In this document: positions 32,713 through 41,235 of the stretch, one piece after another
How the letters are laid out: every line of letters starts with the position of its first letter
Numbering within the stretch: the stretch's first letter is position 1
Assembly: GCA_046351415.1 (NCBI GenBank)
Contig: JAXLYO010000002.1
Span: 186,001-250,000 of the forward strand
Direction: 5' to 3'
Length of the DNA stretch: 64,000 nt
From: JABFRG01 sp046351415
GTDB lineage: Bacteria > Myxococcota_A > Polyangia > Polyangiales > Polyangiaceae
Notes under the pieces: generated by a model
Database searches by the model: none
What the model was told of the DNA's origin: nothing
Seen by the model: the letters and a program-made list of their open reading frames with translations, nothing else
Program-made: the position numbers and the translations under genes

Positions 32713-33654
32713 ATGGACTTCTTGAGTCCGTCCGCCATTCCTCCGCCGATCACACCACCGTTCGAGCGTGAGAGTTTCGTTCCCGGCGTAGATGGCACCC
32801 GCCTCTACGTTCGGGCTTACGATCGCCCTGAACACGGCGATGGACCGAACGTTCGCGGCTTCTTCACCGATGGCATCGGCTGCGACGGGTTCATTTGGAA
32901 GCGCTCGTGGGAGCGAATCGCCGAAAGCCTTTCTCTCACCCACTGGAACTATCGTGGGCATGGCCGTAGTGCGCCGCCCACCGATGCCGACCGACTGAGC
33001 ATCGAAGACTGCGCGGAGGACCTCGAACGCGTCATCCGCGCAGAGCCCGAGCAGCCGAACGTGCTCTTCGGCCACTCGATGGGCGTGCAAGTCGCGCTCG
33101 AGCACTATCGGAAGTATCCCGGGAGCACGCGCGCGCTCGTTCTCATTTGCGGCAGCTACGGCAAGGTCACCCACACCGTTCGCGGCATGCCGATCTTGGA
33201 GTACATCCTCCCCTCGCTGACGCGGTTCGTGGAGAAGTACCCCGAAGTCGTACGTGCCGTTTGGCCTCGCATTCCGCACGAAACGGCGCTGCGCATGGCC
33301 CTGAAGCTCGGCGACCTCGATCCAGACAACGCGCGCATCGAAGACATCGTGCCGTACATGACGCACATGGCCTCGGTCGACATCGCGATGTTCCTGCGCA
33401 TGTTGAAGTTCGCAGGCGAACACACCGCCGAGTCCTATCTCGAAGAAGTACACGTTCCGACGCTCGTCATCGCGGGCGAACGCGACACGTTCACGCCGGC
33501 ATGGCTCTCGACGTCGATGGCGCACCGCATTCCCGACGCAGAGCTCTTGATGGTGCCCGGCGGAAGCCACGCCGCGCCGCTAGAACAGCCGGACCTCGTC
33601 CACGACGCGATCATGAAGTTTCTTCGCGACCGCGTGGGCATCGGCAAGTCGTGA
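32713..33654 (+). CDS. Alpha/beta-hydrolase
   Basis: 313 residues, cytoplasmic. The nucleophile elbow GHSMG is near 118-122 (Ser120), the acid is in AGERDTFTP and the His in GGSHAAP, giving a complete triad in correct order. A cap region of about 85 residues lies between strands 6 and 7. WNYRGHGRS is the oxyanion-side loop. The substrate cannot be told from sequence: esterases, lactonases and haloperoxidase-like proteins share these motifs. ATG start; the stop overlaps the next gene's GTG. Confidence 0.88.
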   Translation: MDFLSPSAIPPPITPPFERESFVPGVDGTRLYVRAYDRPEHGDGPNVRGFFTDGIGCDGFIWKRSWERIAESLSLTHWNYRGHGRSAPPTDADRLSIEDCAEDLERVIRAEPEQPNVLFGHSMGVQVALEHYRKYPGSTRALVLICGSYGKVTHTVRGMPILEYILPSLTRFVEKYPEVVRAVWPRIPHETALRMALKLGDLDPDNARIEDIVPYMTHMASVDIAMFLRMLKFAGEHTAESYLEEVHVPTLVIAGERDTFTPAWLSTSMAHRIPDAELLMVPGGSHAAPLEQPDLVHDAIMKFLRDRVGIGKS

Positions 33655-34712
33655 GCGTTCGTAGCGCGGGGGCCCCTTGCCTCACCGCCAGCCTCGCGAT
33701 TGCTTCGTTCGTGCTCGTCGCGCTTTCGTCGATGGTCGGCCCCATCGCGTGCAAAACGACCTCGAGCGAGACCCCCTCTACCGCGCGCACCGCGGAGAGC
33801 GCGTCCACCTCGAGCGCCACGAGCGCCACGCAGGCGGAAGCGCCGGCCCCGAGCGCCACGGCCTTCCAGCGCGAAGACCCGCCCCCTTACGAGCTCTTCT
33901 CGGACGACATGCTCGCCGGGAACTACCAAACCGAACTGAAGCGCGCGCAGTCCATCGGACATACGTCGATCGTGTTCAAGCTCACGTTCGCGGACGGAAA
34001 GGTCGCCGCCTTCAAGCCCACGTCGAAACGCGGCGGGCGACGCTACCGCGGAGAAGTGGCTGCTCGGAGACTCGGCCTTGCTCTCGGCATCGGACGCTAT
34101 CTCCCGCAAGCGACCCCCTACCATCTGCCGAAAGCGAAGCTCAAGGCGGCGGGGGGTGGACCTCTCGTCGACGAAGAGCTCACCGACCAAGGCCTCGTCT
34201 ACGGCGCCATCCTTCCGTGGATCCCGGACCTCACCTTCCCTGCCATGGAACGCGAGCCGGAGCTTTCGCGCTGGAAGAAGTGGCTCTCCGGCGAGGTTAC
34301 GCCTTCGCCGACAGAGGTAGGCGATGCAGCGGCCATGAGCACGATGGTGCTGTTCGACTACATGACGGGGAACTTCGATCGGTTCAGCGGTGGAAACGTA
34401 GGCCGAAGCAAGGGGCAGCTGCTCTTCATCGACAACGACGGAGCCTTCCTCGACCCAATGCCCAAAGAGCCGCAAGAGCGGAACGGCGTGCGCCTCCACG
34501 AAACGAAGCGCTTTTCGAAGGACTTCATCGCCAGGCTCAAACGCTTCCGCAAGATGGATGTGGTCGGCCTGCTCGGACGCGATCTCGGCAATCAACCGCT
34601 CCTTACCCCGGCGTCCGGTGAAGGGCTCGTCAAGCGCATGAGCGAGGTGATTGCCTACGCCGACGAGACCATCGCGAAGCTCGGCGAAGACGTGGCGCTC
34701 CCGTGGCCTTGA
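33651..34712 (+). CDS. Lipoprotein with Fam20C/four-jointed-like kinase domain
   Basis: 353 residues, GTG start in a GTGA overlap with the hydrolase gene. A lipoprotein signal has PIAC (Cys34), followed by a Ser/Thr/Ala linker. The domain from about 78 has kinase-like landmarks: Lys122 in AAFKPTSKRGG, Glu135 in RGEVAARRL, a catalytic-loop-like FDYMTGNFDRFSGGN (Asp243) and a metal-binding-like LFIDNDGAF (Asp261). The order and local sequence match secretory-pathway kinases of the Fam20C type. If exported it would need extracytoplasmic ATP, as Fam20C has in the Golgi. Function inferred only from motifs; HipA-like or PI3/4-kinase-like folds are the alternatives. Confidence 0.55.
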   Translation: MSVRSAGAPCLTASLAIASFVLVALSSMVGPIACKTTSSETPSTARTAESASTSSATSATQAEAPAPSATAFQREDPPPYELFSDDMLAGNYQTELKRAQSIGHTSIVFKLTFADGKVAAFKPTSKRGGRRYRGEVAARRLGLALGIGRYLPQATPYHLPKAKLKAAGGGPLVDEELTDQGLVYGAILPWIPDLTFPAMEREPELSRWKKWLSGEVTPSPTEVGDAAAMSTMVLFDYMTGNFDRFSGGNVGRSKGQLLFIDNDGAFLDPMPKEPQERNGVRLHETKRFSKDFIARLKRFRKMDVVGLLGRDLGNQPLLTPASGEGLVKRMSEVIAYADETIAKLGEDVALPWP

Positions 34713-36067
34713 CGTCGACCGCGGAAGCACCAGGCTCACGCAACAAAGGGCTTACGGCGATCCTCGTCGCGCTCGTACTTGGTGTCGTCCTCGGTGGGTT
34801 TCTTCCTGCGAAACAATTTCCGTTCGCAGAGAACCTCTTTCATTTCCTGTCGAAGGCCTTCGTTTCCCTCATCAAAGGCCTCGTCATTCCGCTGCTCGTC
34901 TCCACCATCATCGTGGGTGTCACCCAAGCCAAGGACCTGAAGTCGGTGGGGCGCATGGGCGCCAAGGCCATCCTGTACTTCGAGATCGTGACGACGCTCG
35001 CGTTGTTCCTCGGGCTCTTCGTCGCGAATGTCATTCGACCAGGCGATGGATTGCCACTGAATAGCACCGCCACGGCGTCCTCCATCGCCAAGCCTCCGAG
35101 TGGGTGGGACCTCGCGCTGCACCTCTTTCCTTCCAACTTGTTCAAGCACGCCACCGAAGGTGACCTCCTTCCGATCGTCGTTTTCTCGGCGCTGTTCGGC
35201 GCTGCCCTCACACGCATCGGTGACAGGGCCGCGCCCGCGATCCACTTCTTCGAAAGCGTCGCGCAAGGCATGTTCGCGTACACGGGCTTCGTCATGAAGC
35301 TGACGCCCATCGGTGTCTTCGGTGCGATGGCTTACAACGTCTCGCTCATGGCCTCGGGCCACGAGATTGGTGGCGGCGGCTACGTGCAAGGCTGGCCCGC
35401 CGTGCTCTACCTCCTTGCTCGGTATGCGAAGCTCGTGGGCAGCCTTTACGGCGCACTCGTTCTGCTCATCGTTTTGGTCTTCGTTCCGATTCTGCTCCTC
35501 GTGCGGGTGTCTGTCGTGCGCTTCTTCAAGGCCATTCGCACGCCCCTCTTGACCGCGTATACCACCGCCTCGAGCGAAGCCGCCTTGCCGAGTCTTCTCG
35601 AGAACCTCATCAAGTTCGGCGTCCCGAGACCCGTTGCGAGCTTCGTCATTCCCACGGGCTACTCGTTCAATCTCGATGGGTCGACCCTGTACCTCGTTCT
35701 CGCGAGCCTTACCATCGCACAAGCCGCGCACATCGAGCTCTCGCTATCGCGGCAACTCCTGATGGTCCTCACGTTCATGCTGACGTCGAAGGGCGTGGCA
35801 GGTGTTCCTCGCGCAACACTCGTCATCATCGCCGGCACGAGTGCGAGCTTTGGTCTTCCGGGCGAGGCAGGTGTTGCGATGATTCTCGCTGTCGACGAGA
35901 TCATGGACATGGCCCGCTCTTTCACGAATGTATGCGGCAATGCGCTTGCGGCTGTGGTCATCGCCAAGTGGGAAGGCGCGACGAACGTGGGCAATGACGA
36001 GAGTCTTTCTGCACCGGAAGAAGCCGCTCGCGATATACTCGCGAACCATGATGCTCCGCCGCAGTAG
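34703..36067 (+). CDS. Dicarboxylate/amino acid:cation symporter (DAACS family)
   Basis: 454 residues starting at GTG 34703, overlapping the kinase-like gene by 10 bases. Eight membrane helices and two re-entrant loops are expected. The helix-7 motif YSFNLDGSTLYL, the Ser-rich TTASSEAALPSLLENL hairpin and TSASFGLPGEAGVAM before the final NVCGNALAAVVIAKWEG are diagnostic for DctA/GltP-type transporters. It imports C4-dicarboxylates or glutamate/aspartate with Na+ or H+; the substrate cannot be decided. Cytoplasmic membrane. Confidence 0.93.
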   Translation: MALTSTAEAPGSRNKGLTAILVALVLGVVLGGFLPAKQFPFAENLFHFLSKAFVSLIKGLVIPLLVSTIIVGVTQAKDLKSVGRMGAKAILYFEIVTTLALFLGLFVANVIRPGDGLPLNSTATASSIAKPPSGWDLALHLFPSNLFKHATEGDLLPIVVFSALFGAALTRIGDRAAPAIHFFESVAQGMFAYTGFVMKLTPIGVFGAMAYNVSLMASGHEIGGGGYVQGWPAVLYLLARYAKLVGSLYGALVLLIVLVFVPILLLVRVSVVRFFKAIRTPLLTAYTTASSEAALPSLLENLIKFGVPRPVASFVIPTGYSFNLDGSTLYLVLASLTIAQAAHIELSLSRQLLMVLTFMLTSKGVAGVPRATLVIIAGTSASFGLPGEAGVAMILAVDEIMDMARSFTNVCGNALAAVVIAKWEGATNVGNDESLSAPEEAARDILANHDAPPQ

Positions 36068-36980
36068 CCTTTTCGTTTCTCTCGTCGCCGTCACCACGGG
36101 CGTATCTCTCGGCCTTGCCTGCAACGAGGCGACGACCCCCGGCAACGCCGCTGACGGAAGCACCTCCGACTCCGCGTCGGCTCCCGACGAGGGCATTGCT
36201 CCCCGTCCCGATGCGGGAGATGCATCGGAGCCCGTCACGGATCATCAGGGAAATGTGTTTGCGGTGAGCGAATCCGTCACGGCGCCCTCCGCGGCATCGA
36301 ACTATCGTGCCGGCGCATTCTTTGCCATCGGCGCCAAGTCCACCGACGACGTCGTCGCCACCACGACCTTCGGTACATGCGTCGCCGAGACGATCAAACC
36401 ACGCGATGGCGCCGACGGAACGGATGTTTCTGCGGGCAAGCTCACTATCTCTGGCGGCTCCAAGACGATCGAGATCACGCCGAAGTCGGACAACACGTAC
36501 ACGCCGAGTTCATCCAGCGCGCAAACACTCTTCTCCGGCGGCGAGCAGCTCACCGCGAAAGTCGAGGGCGCGGGTGTCCCCGCATTCCAAACGACGCTGA
36601 CTGCCCCTTCGAAGCTCGTCGTCACGGCGCCCCTCCTCGCCGCCGACGCAGGCCCCGACAGCACACTCGACATGACGCGCGCATCAGGCCTCGGCATCAC
36701 GTGGACAGGCACGAGCAGCGGAACCTTCGTCGCATACTTCGCAACGACATCGCCAAACGAAGTTCACACCCTTACCTGCCGCTACGCCCCCTCGGCAGGA
36801 AGCGCGCAAATCCCGAAAGAAGCGCTCGCCACTCTCTTTGCCGGCGAAGGATTCTTCGACATGTACGTCGAAGAAACGTCGAAGCCGACGGTGAAAGACT
36901 GGGCCGTCAGCTTCACGGTCACGACCAACACGAACAGTGCGACAGGCGCTGGAATGACCGGCACCGCCCGCATCAAGTAG
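36048..36980 (+). CDS. Lipoprotein of unknown function
   Basis: 310 residues, ATG 36048 or 36051 (two adjacent Met), overlapping the symporter end by 20 bases. Lipobox GLAC (Cys about 25), then an Asp/Ser/Gly-rich linker typical of Polyangia lipoproteins. The mature part is Thr/Ser/Gly-rich and all beta (e.g. GKLTISGGSKTIEITP, LGITWTGTSSGTFVAYF). A single disulfide is possible (TFGTC / LTCRY). No enzyme motif. It may be co-transcribed with the symporter. Confidence 0.55.
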   Translation: MMLRRSSLFVSLVAVTTGVSLGLACNEATTPGNAADGSTSDSASAPDEGIAPRPDAGDASEPVTDHQGNVFAVSESVTAPSAASNYRAGAFFAIGAKSTDDVVATTTFGTCVAETIKPRDGADGTDVSAGKLTISGGSKTIEITPKSDNTYTPSSSSAQTLFSGGEQLTAKVEGAGVPAFQTTLTAPSKLVVTAPLLAADAGPDSTLDMTRASGLGITWTGTSSGTFVAYFATTSPNEVHTLTCRYAPSAGSAQIPKEALATLFAGEGFFDMYVEETSKPTVKDWAVSFTVTTNTNSATGAGMTGTARIK

Positions 36981-36997
36981 GTCGTCGGCAGGCGCGC

Positions 36998-37312
36998 CTA
37001 CTGGAGGAGCGGCGCGACGATCTCGAGATAGAGCGCGCGCCGGGTGCCGCAGTCGTGGCACTTGCACGTCACGACGCGGAGCGAGGTACCTCCGATGACT
37101 CTCGCTTCGTGATCCACGAGCAGCATGTGCGCGCCGCAGACGACACAGGGCGTCCCGAGCGCAGTCGGCTCCACGAGCGATGCGCTCTCTACGCGGATGG
37201 GGTGGTCCGGCGCGCCTCCCGGAAGTCTCTCTGCGAGCGCGAGTCGTTCCTTGGCACCTTTCACCGCAGCACGCTCGGCGATTCGTCGTTCGGTTCTCTT
37301 TCGGGTAGCCAC
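36998..37312 (-). CDS. Small zinc-ribbon protein
   Basis: 104 residues from GTG 37310-37312, 8 bp after the preceding lipoprotein stop. A basic N-terminal helix (ATRKRTERRIAERAAVKGAKERL) precedes a C-terminal treble-clef-like zinc site: CVVC near 55-58 and CKC..C near 81-86, with strand VIGGTSLRVVT between. It may bind RNA or DNA; no family name is certain. No signal peptide, so cytoplasmic, unlike its operon neighbours. Confidence 0.6.
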   Translation of the reverse strand: MATRKRTERRIAERAAVKGAKERLALAERLPGGAPDHPIRVESASLVEPTALGTPCVVCGAHMLLVDHEARVIGGTSLRVVTCKCHDCGTRRALYLEIVAPLLQ

Positions 37313-37320
37313 TCGTTGCC

Positions 37321-38049
37321 TCAGTGCTGGACGATGACGACGTGATGATCGTCGCGAATGCTCACGGAGCCCTGCTCTGCAGGGCAACCCCAACAAGACG
37401 TCCAGAAGAGCTCACGCCGCGACCCTTCCTTGTAGGCGAGCACCACCGGAGTCGTCTCCCGCTGGAACACGAACGACGAGACGAGCTCGTAGCCTGAAGG
37501 GGGTACCAGTTTCAGGGCCGCGACGAACCCGGAGTGCTTCGACCGACCCGTGAACACGAGGTACTCTTGCGTCCCTTCCGGGTTCCACAGGACTGGGGAG
37601 GCGGTAAAGACGACTCCATTCGCCGGCTCCCGTTCGCGCTCTTTGGCCTTTCTCGCAATTTCTCCCGCCTGGTCCGGCGTGAAGAACCGCACCTCCGGTC
37701 CGACGGAGGAGAGGAGGGATGGCAGCGAACCCACGATGCGTGCAAGTTCCGCGTCATCCATCTTCACGCGGCGAGTTCCCTTGCTTGCCGCTTCGGCGGA
37801 AGTATCGACGGGCTTCGGCACGAGGGCGATCATCGGAGTCGCCGTGGGGGCCGGTGCCTCGGCGGTCGACGCTGCGGTGGACGTCGCGCTCGGCGTACCA
37901 TTGGGTGCATTCTGCACGTTGTCAGGCGAGCTCGCTGTGCTGGCTGCGCTCGCGTCGCTGCCAGCCGCCGAACCTGCCTTGTCCTTTCCGCAGCCGAACG
38001 TGGCGACGGTAAGGACAAGGGAAAAGACTGCGAACGAGCGGTGCGTCAT
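37321..38049 (-). CDS. Lipoprotein of unknown function
   Basis: 242 residues, ATG start sharing ATGA with the upstream membrane gene. Lipobox TFGC (Cys20), then a long Ala/Ser/Thr/Pro linker (about 22-75). The mature domain (about 90-242) has a helical part (DDAELARIVGSLPSLLSSV) and beta strands including YLVFTGRSKHSGFVAALKLVPPSG. A C-terminal pair of cysteines in SCWGCPAEQG could form a metal or disulfide site. Coupling with a small TolQ-like membrane protein suggests an envelope complex. Confidence 0.5.
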   Translation of the reverse strand: MTHRSFAVFSLVLTVATFGCGKDKAGSAAGSDASAASTASSPDNVQNAPNGTPSATSTAASTAEAPAPTATPMIALVPKPVDTSAEAASKGTRRVKMDDAELARIVGSLPSLLSSVGPEVRFFTPDQAGEIARKAKEREREPANGVVFTASPVLWNPEGTQEYLVFTGRSKHSGFVAALKLVPPSGYELVSSFVFQRETTPVVLAYKEGSRRELFWTSCWGCPAEQGSVSIRDDHHVVIVQH

Positions 38050-38396
38050 TCCGGTGGAAGCCTCCGCAGGCCGACGGCCATTCCGAGAGCGCTGAGTGCA
38101 AGGAAAGCAAAGCCGAGGATGGGCGTACTCATGGACTCACCGAGCCCCGTGAGCAGTACCTGCACGCGGTCCTCCTTGCCTTGCTTTCCGTCGCCCAAGT
38201 AGTGGAACACGGCGCCGATGTTGCCGAACGTTCCGGAGAGGGTCGAAAACAGCACGACGAGGTGCATCCACTTGAGCGACGCGAGGCGTGCCCTTCCCGG
38301 GCGAACAGCGAACGAGAGCGAGGACGCGAGAGTCCATAGACCGAACGCGATCACGAAGAGAATGGGGGCACCGCCGTCACGAATGAACGAGAGCAT
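38046..38396 (-). CDS. Small MotA/TolQ/ExbB-like membrane protein
   Basis: 116 residues with three transmembrane helices: about 8-30, 45-68 and 90-110. The last (GLGESMSTPILGFAFLALSALG) resembles the pore helix of the ExbB/TolQ/MotA family, and the N-terminal FIRDGGAPILFVIAFG the first helix. The family's large cytoplasmic domain is missing, so it is a minimal or only distantly related form. ATG start. First gene of a minus-strand group with the lipoprotein and zinc-ribbon genes; divergent from the sigma factor. Confidence 0.45.
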   Translation of the reverse strand: MLSFIRDGGAPILFVIAFGLWTLASSLSFAVRPGRARLASLKWMHLVVLFSTLSGTFGNIGAVFHYLGDGKQGKEDRVQVLLTGLGESMSTPILGFAFLALSALGMAVGLRRLPPE

Positions 38397-38470
38397 GGGC
38401 TATTTCCTTTGTTAGCGCGGTTCGGACGTCGTTGTCGAACCGTCAAAAGCAGAAACGCGCTCAAACGAAA

Positions 38471-38503
38471 CCCGTGACACAAATCGTGAAAACTTGTCAC
38501 GGG
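38471..38503. promoter_or_regulatory. Perfect 9-bp dyad upstream of the ECF sigma gene
   Basis: CCCGTGACA (38471-38479) is exactly inverted as TGTCACGGG (38495-38503), arm centres 24 bp apart, in the divergent region between the TolQ-like and sigma genes. It is a plausible operator for a dimeric regulator. It also argues against a translation start at TTG 38494, which lies inside the right arm. Confidence 0.5.
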
Positions 38504-38529
38504 CGGCAGAATCTTGCGTTAAGCCGACT

Positions 38530-39072
38530 GTGGTGGAGGAAGAACGCGCACTCGTCGAGGCACTCCGGGCCGAAGCGCCTGGCGCGTTCGAACGCGCCTA
38601 CGCAGCCCACCACAGGCGCCTCTACGGCTTTCTTTTTCGCCTCTCGCGCAGAAGAGACGTGGCGGATGATCTCTTCCAAGAGACCTGGCTTCGCCTGAAG
38701 AAGAATGCGCAGAAGCTCCTTCCCGACACGAGACTCTTGCCTTGGCTCCTCACCGTGGCTCGCAATCTACATGTCAGCCATGTACGTTGGCGCCTCCTCG
38801 ACATGAGTCGCTTTTTCGAGGAGGACGAGGCCGCGCATCCGCCCTCTCCGGAAGGGGCCGCGGAGGCCCGTGAGGAGCTTGCCGCGATGGAAGCCGCGCT
38901 TGGACGCATTTCCACCGGCGCACGCGAGCTGCTCTTGCTCGTGTCCATTCGGGAGCTCGAGCCCACCGAGATTCAAGCCATGCTGGGCCTCGGGCCCGAG
39001 GCGTACCGACAGCGCCTCTCGCGTGCTAGAAGAGAACTGAAGGACGAATTGAGTTCGCCGAGGAAACCATGA
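38530..39072 (+). CDS. ECF-type RNA polymerase sigma factor
   Basis: About 180 residues. Region 2 reads RLYGFLFRLSRRRDVADDLFQETWLRL, with the usual LLPWLLTVARNLHVSHVRWR helix (2.4). A short acidic linker follows, then region 4 with an HTH (RELEPTEIQAMLGLGPEAYRQRLSRARREL). I use GTG 38530 because homologous proteins begin close to the EEERALVEALR segment; TTG 38494 would add 12 residues but falls inside an inverted repeat, and neither has a clear ribosome site. Overlaps a small membrane-protein gene by ATGA. Confidence 0.88.
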   Translation: MVEEERALVEALRAEAPGAFERAYAAHHRRLYGFLFRLSRRRDVADDLFQETWLRLKKNAQKLLPDTRLLPWLLTVARNLHVSHVRWRLLDMSRFFEEDEAAHPPSPEGAAEAREELAAMEAALGRISTGARELLLLVSIRELEPTEIQAMLGLGPEAYRQRLSRARRELKDELSSPRKP

Positions 39073-39281
39073 GCAGCGAAACCGACGACCTCGACGAGAA
39101 ACTGCGCGCGCTTCCGGCGATCCCCCCCCCCGCTGAGGTGACGGCTCGTGCACTGCACGCGAGCCGAGGCAGCGCGCAGACGGGGGCACCGCTCGCCATG
39201 GGCCCTCGCGTCGTCCTCTTCATCACGGTCCTCTGCTATCTCGGCTGGGCCTTTCGCACGGCCTCCCTTCTCGGGCAGTAG
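39069..39281 (+). CDS. Small membrane protein, candidate anti-sigma factor
   Basis: 70 residues. An N-terminal 40-residue cytoplasmic part (LDEKLRALPAIPPPAEVTARALHASR) precedes one transmembrane helix (about 46-66) and almost no periplasmic tail. The ATGA overlap with the sigma gene and this topology are typical of anti-sigma factors, but the ZAS HxxxCxxC motif is absent and the length is well below usual. The role is inferred from position only. Convergent with the next gene, 11 bp apart. Confidence 0.55.
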   Translation: MSSETDDLDEKLRALPAIPPPAEVTARALHASRGSAQTGAPLAMGPRVVLFITVLCYLGWAFRTASLLGQ

Positions 39282-39292
39282 CGCGTCAGGCG

Positions 39293-40333
39293 TCAGGCCG
39301 ACTCTTTCACACTGACGCTGCTGAATCGGAAGTCGAGGAGCAGACCGAACACGGCGGCCGTTGCGCTTCCGATCGCCATCGGATTCGCCCACAATGGCCC
39401 GAGCAGCACCGCGGCAGCGGCGAAGAGTCCGGCAATCCAGCTCGACAAGCTGATGGTGTCATGGGCGCAGTCGGCGAGCCTGCGAACGATGAGACGTACG
39501 GTCACACTCGCTCCGACTGCCGACATGGCGATCGCCGGATAGATCACATGTGCTTCACGAAGGGACGGCAGCGCGAGAGTCACGAGGACGAGGACCGCGG
39601 GCAGGAACGATGTCATGGGAACCCTGGCCTTCAAGCAGCGCACGAGTGGAGAGCCGAAGTTGTGGATGAAGCCGAACACGATCACGAGTCCGAACGCGTC
39701 GCCCAGGTTGAAGGTGCGCGAGAGACGGAGCCAAGAAGGCTCATGGAAGACTCCGCAAAGAACCTCCGCGAAGCCGACAGCAAGTGTTCCCTCGAGCTGT
39801 CCGAGCGCAGGGATGACCAGCTTGCCGCGGTGAAACTGCTCGAAGAACGTGATCGAGTACCCGAGCATTCCGAGCATCACGATGAGGCACCGCACGCGGA
39901 CGTCGGGCGAAAGAATCAGCGCCGAAATCAGGAAGAATGCGCCCGTCGCGAGGCCGTCGAGGCCGTGATCGAGCACCTCGCCGAGTCGACTCGTTTGCCC
40001 GGTGCGCCTCGCGTGTGCCCCGTCGAGGTTGTCGAAGTTGCAGTACAGAAACAGGAGAAGAGCGCTCGCGTACCACAAGAGGCCCGACACGGTCGGCGCA
40101 AGCAACGCACACAACACCGCGAGGAGCACGCACACGATGCCGCAATACGTGATCGCGTTCGGAGAAACCGAAGCCGGGATGTGTGGAATGAGCGGTGTCC
40201 AGAGGTATCGCTTGAACAGCGAGAGCAAGAGCTCTCGATCCTCGACGGCATAGCCACTGTTCTTCGGCTTCTCGGAAGGGGGCCGTGAACGTTGCGAACC
40301 AGAGGAGGTCGGGGAGGGGGGATTCGTTCCCAC
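39293..40333 (-). CDS. CDP-alcohol phosphotransferase (ethanolamine/choline phosphotransferase-like)
   Basis: 346 residues starting at GTG 40331-40333. The family signature DG-x2-AR-x8-G-x3-D-x3-D is complete: Asp104, Gly105, Ala108, Arg109, Gly118, Asp122 and Asp126. About eight to ten membrane helices follow. Length and the extended C-terminus resemble the eukaryotic-type CDP-ethanolamine/choline:diacylglycerol transferases more than PgsA or PssA. It would transfer a phospho-alcohol head group from a CDP-alcohol to a lipid at the cytoplasmic membrane. The donor alcohol is not determinable. Confidence 0.85.
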   Translation of the reverse strand: MGTNPPSPTSSGSQRSRPPSEKPKNSGYAVEDRELLLSLFKRYLWTPLIPHIPASVSPNAITYCGIVCVLLAVLCALLAPTVSGLLWYASALLLFLYCNFDNLDGAHARRTGQTSRLGEVLDHGLDGLATGAFFLISALILSPDVRVRCLIVMLGMLGYSITFFEQFHRGKLVIPALGQLEGTLAVGFAEVLCGVFHEPSWLRLSRTFNLGDAFGLVIVFGFIHNFGSPLVRCLKARVPMTSFLPAVLVLVTLALPSLREAHVIYPAIAMSAVGASVTVRLIVRRLADCAHDTISLSSWIAGLFAAAAVLLGPLWANPMAIGSATAAVFGLLLDFRFSSVSVKESA

Positions 40334-40491
40334 CCTGCGAGGTTACACGCGTACAGGCGCGAAAAAGTGGCGGAAAAGCGGAGGGGCGCGAAAATAGCGG
40401 GCCTTCCGTATGTCCTCGAATTTCCCGGTTTCTTGGTCGTCGCCCGGGCGACCCCTTCGTCTCGATAAGCTAGCCCGAGTCGTGACCCGGT

Positions 40492-41235
40492 TCAGCCGAT
40501 CCCGAGCTTGCGCCGCAGAGAACGGGCGCACTTGCGCGACACCTCCGCCGACTTCGACCCCGGAAAGTGCGCGAGATACCCGCCCGAAGGCAGGTCCTCC
40601 AAGCGCTCTACGTGCGCGAGAGCCACGAGGGAACGGCGATGCACGCGCTCGAGATGTGGAAGCTTCTGCTCCAAGTCTTGGAGCGAAAGGTCGCACAGAA
40701 CGGCCCGTTCTTTGGTGTGAACCGTGACCAACTGGCCGTCGAACGTACAGTGCGTGACGTCCGCGGGACTGAGGAGGATGGCGCCATCGCGGGTCGCAAT
40801 GGCAAGACGCGCGGGAGCTGCGCCTGGGTCCACGGCCTTTGGCTTGTCGCTCGGCGTATCGATCTGCTTCTTCGCGCGATCGAGCGCCTTTCGAAGGCGA
40901 TCCGAATCGACGGGCTTCACGAGATAGTCGGTCGCGCCAACCTCGAACGCATCGACCGCGTGCTCCGCGTGGGCGGTGAGAAACACGATGTGTGGACGCG
41001 GCTCGGAGAGGGTACGCGCGAACTCAAGCCCCGTCATTTCAGGCATGTTGATGTCGAGCAAGACGACGTCGATTTCTCGGTCATCGAGGAGCTTTCGAAG
41101 CGCCGTAGGGCTCTCGCATTCGTGTGCCTCTTCGACGTCGAGTTGCTCACCGAGAAGGCGCAGAGCCCGCTTTCGGGCCATCGATTCGTCGTCACACACG
41201 GCCACACGGAGCGGAAGAGATGTAAGCTGGGTCAT
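40492..41235 (-). CDS. LytTR-family response regulator
   Basis: 247 residues. Receiver domain (about 8-125) with acidic pocket DDE, phosphoacceptor Asp in VVLLDINMPEMTG (about 61), Thr in FLTAHAE and Lys in YLVKPVD. The LytTR DNA-binding domain (about 142-245) has LERVHRRSLVALAHVERLE and the C-terminal basic strand. The gene overlaps the sensor-kinase gene by ATGA, so the pair is a standard two-component system. It presumably regulates genes in response to its kinase; a target site cannot be read here. Confidence 0.93.
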   Translation of the reverse strand: MTQLTSLPLRVAVCDDESMARKRALRLLGEQLDVEEAHECESPTALRKLLDDREIDVVLLDINMPEMTGLEFARTLSEPRPHIVFLTAHAEHAVDAFEVGATDYLVKPVDSDRLRKALDRAKKQIDTPSDKPKAVDPGAAPARLAIATRDGAILLSPADVTHCTFDGQLVTVHTKERAVLCDLSLQDLEQKLPHLERVHRRSLVALAHVERLEDLPSGGYLAHFPGSKSAEVSRKCARSLRRKLGIG

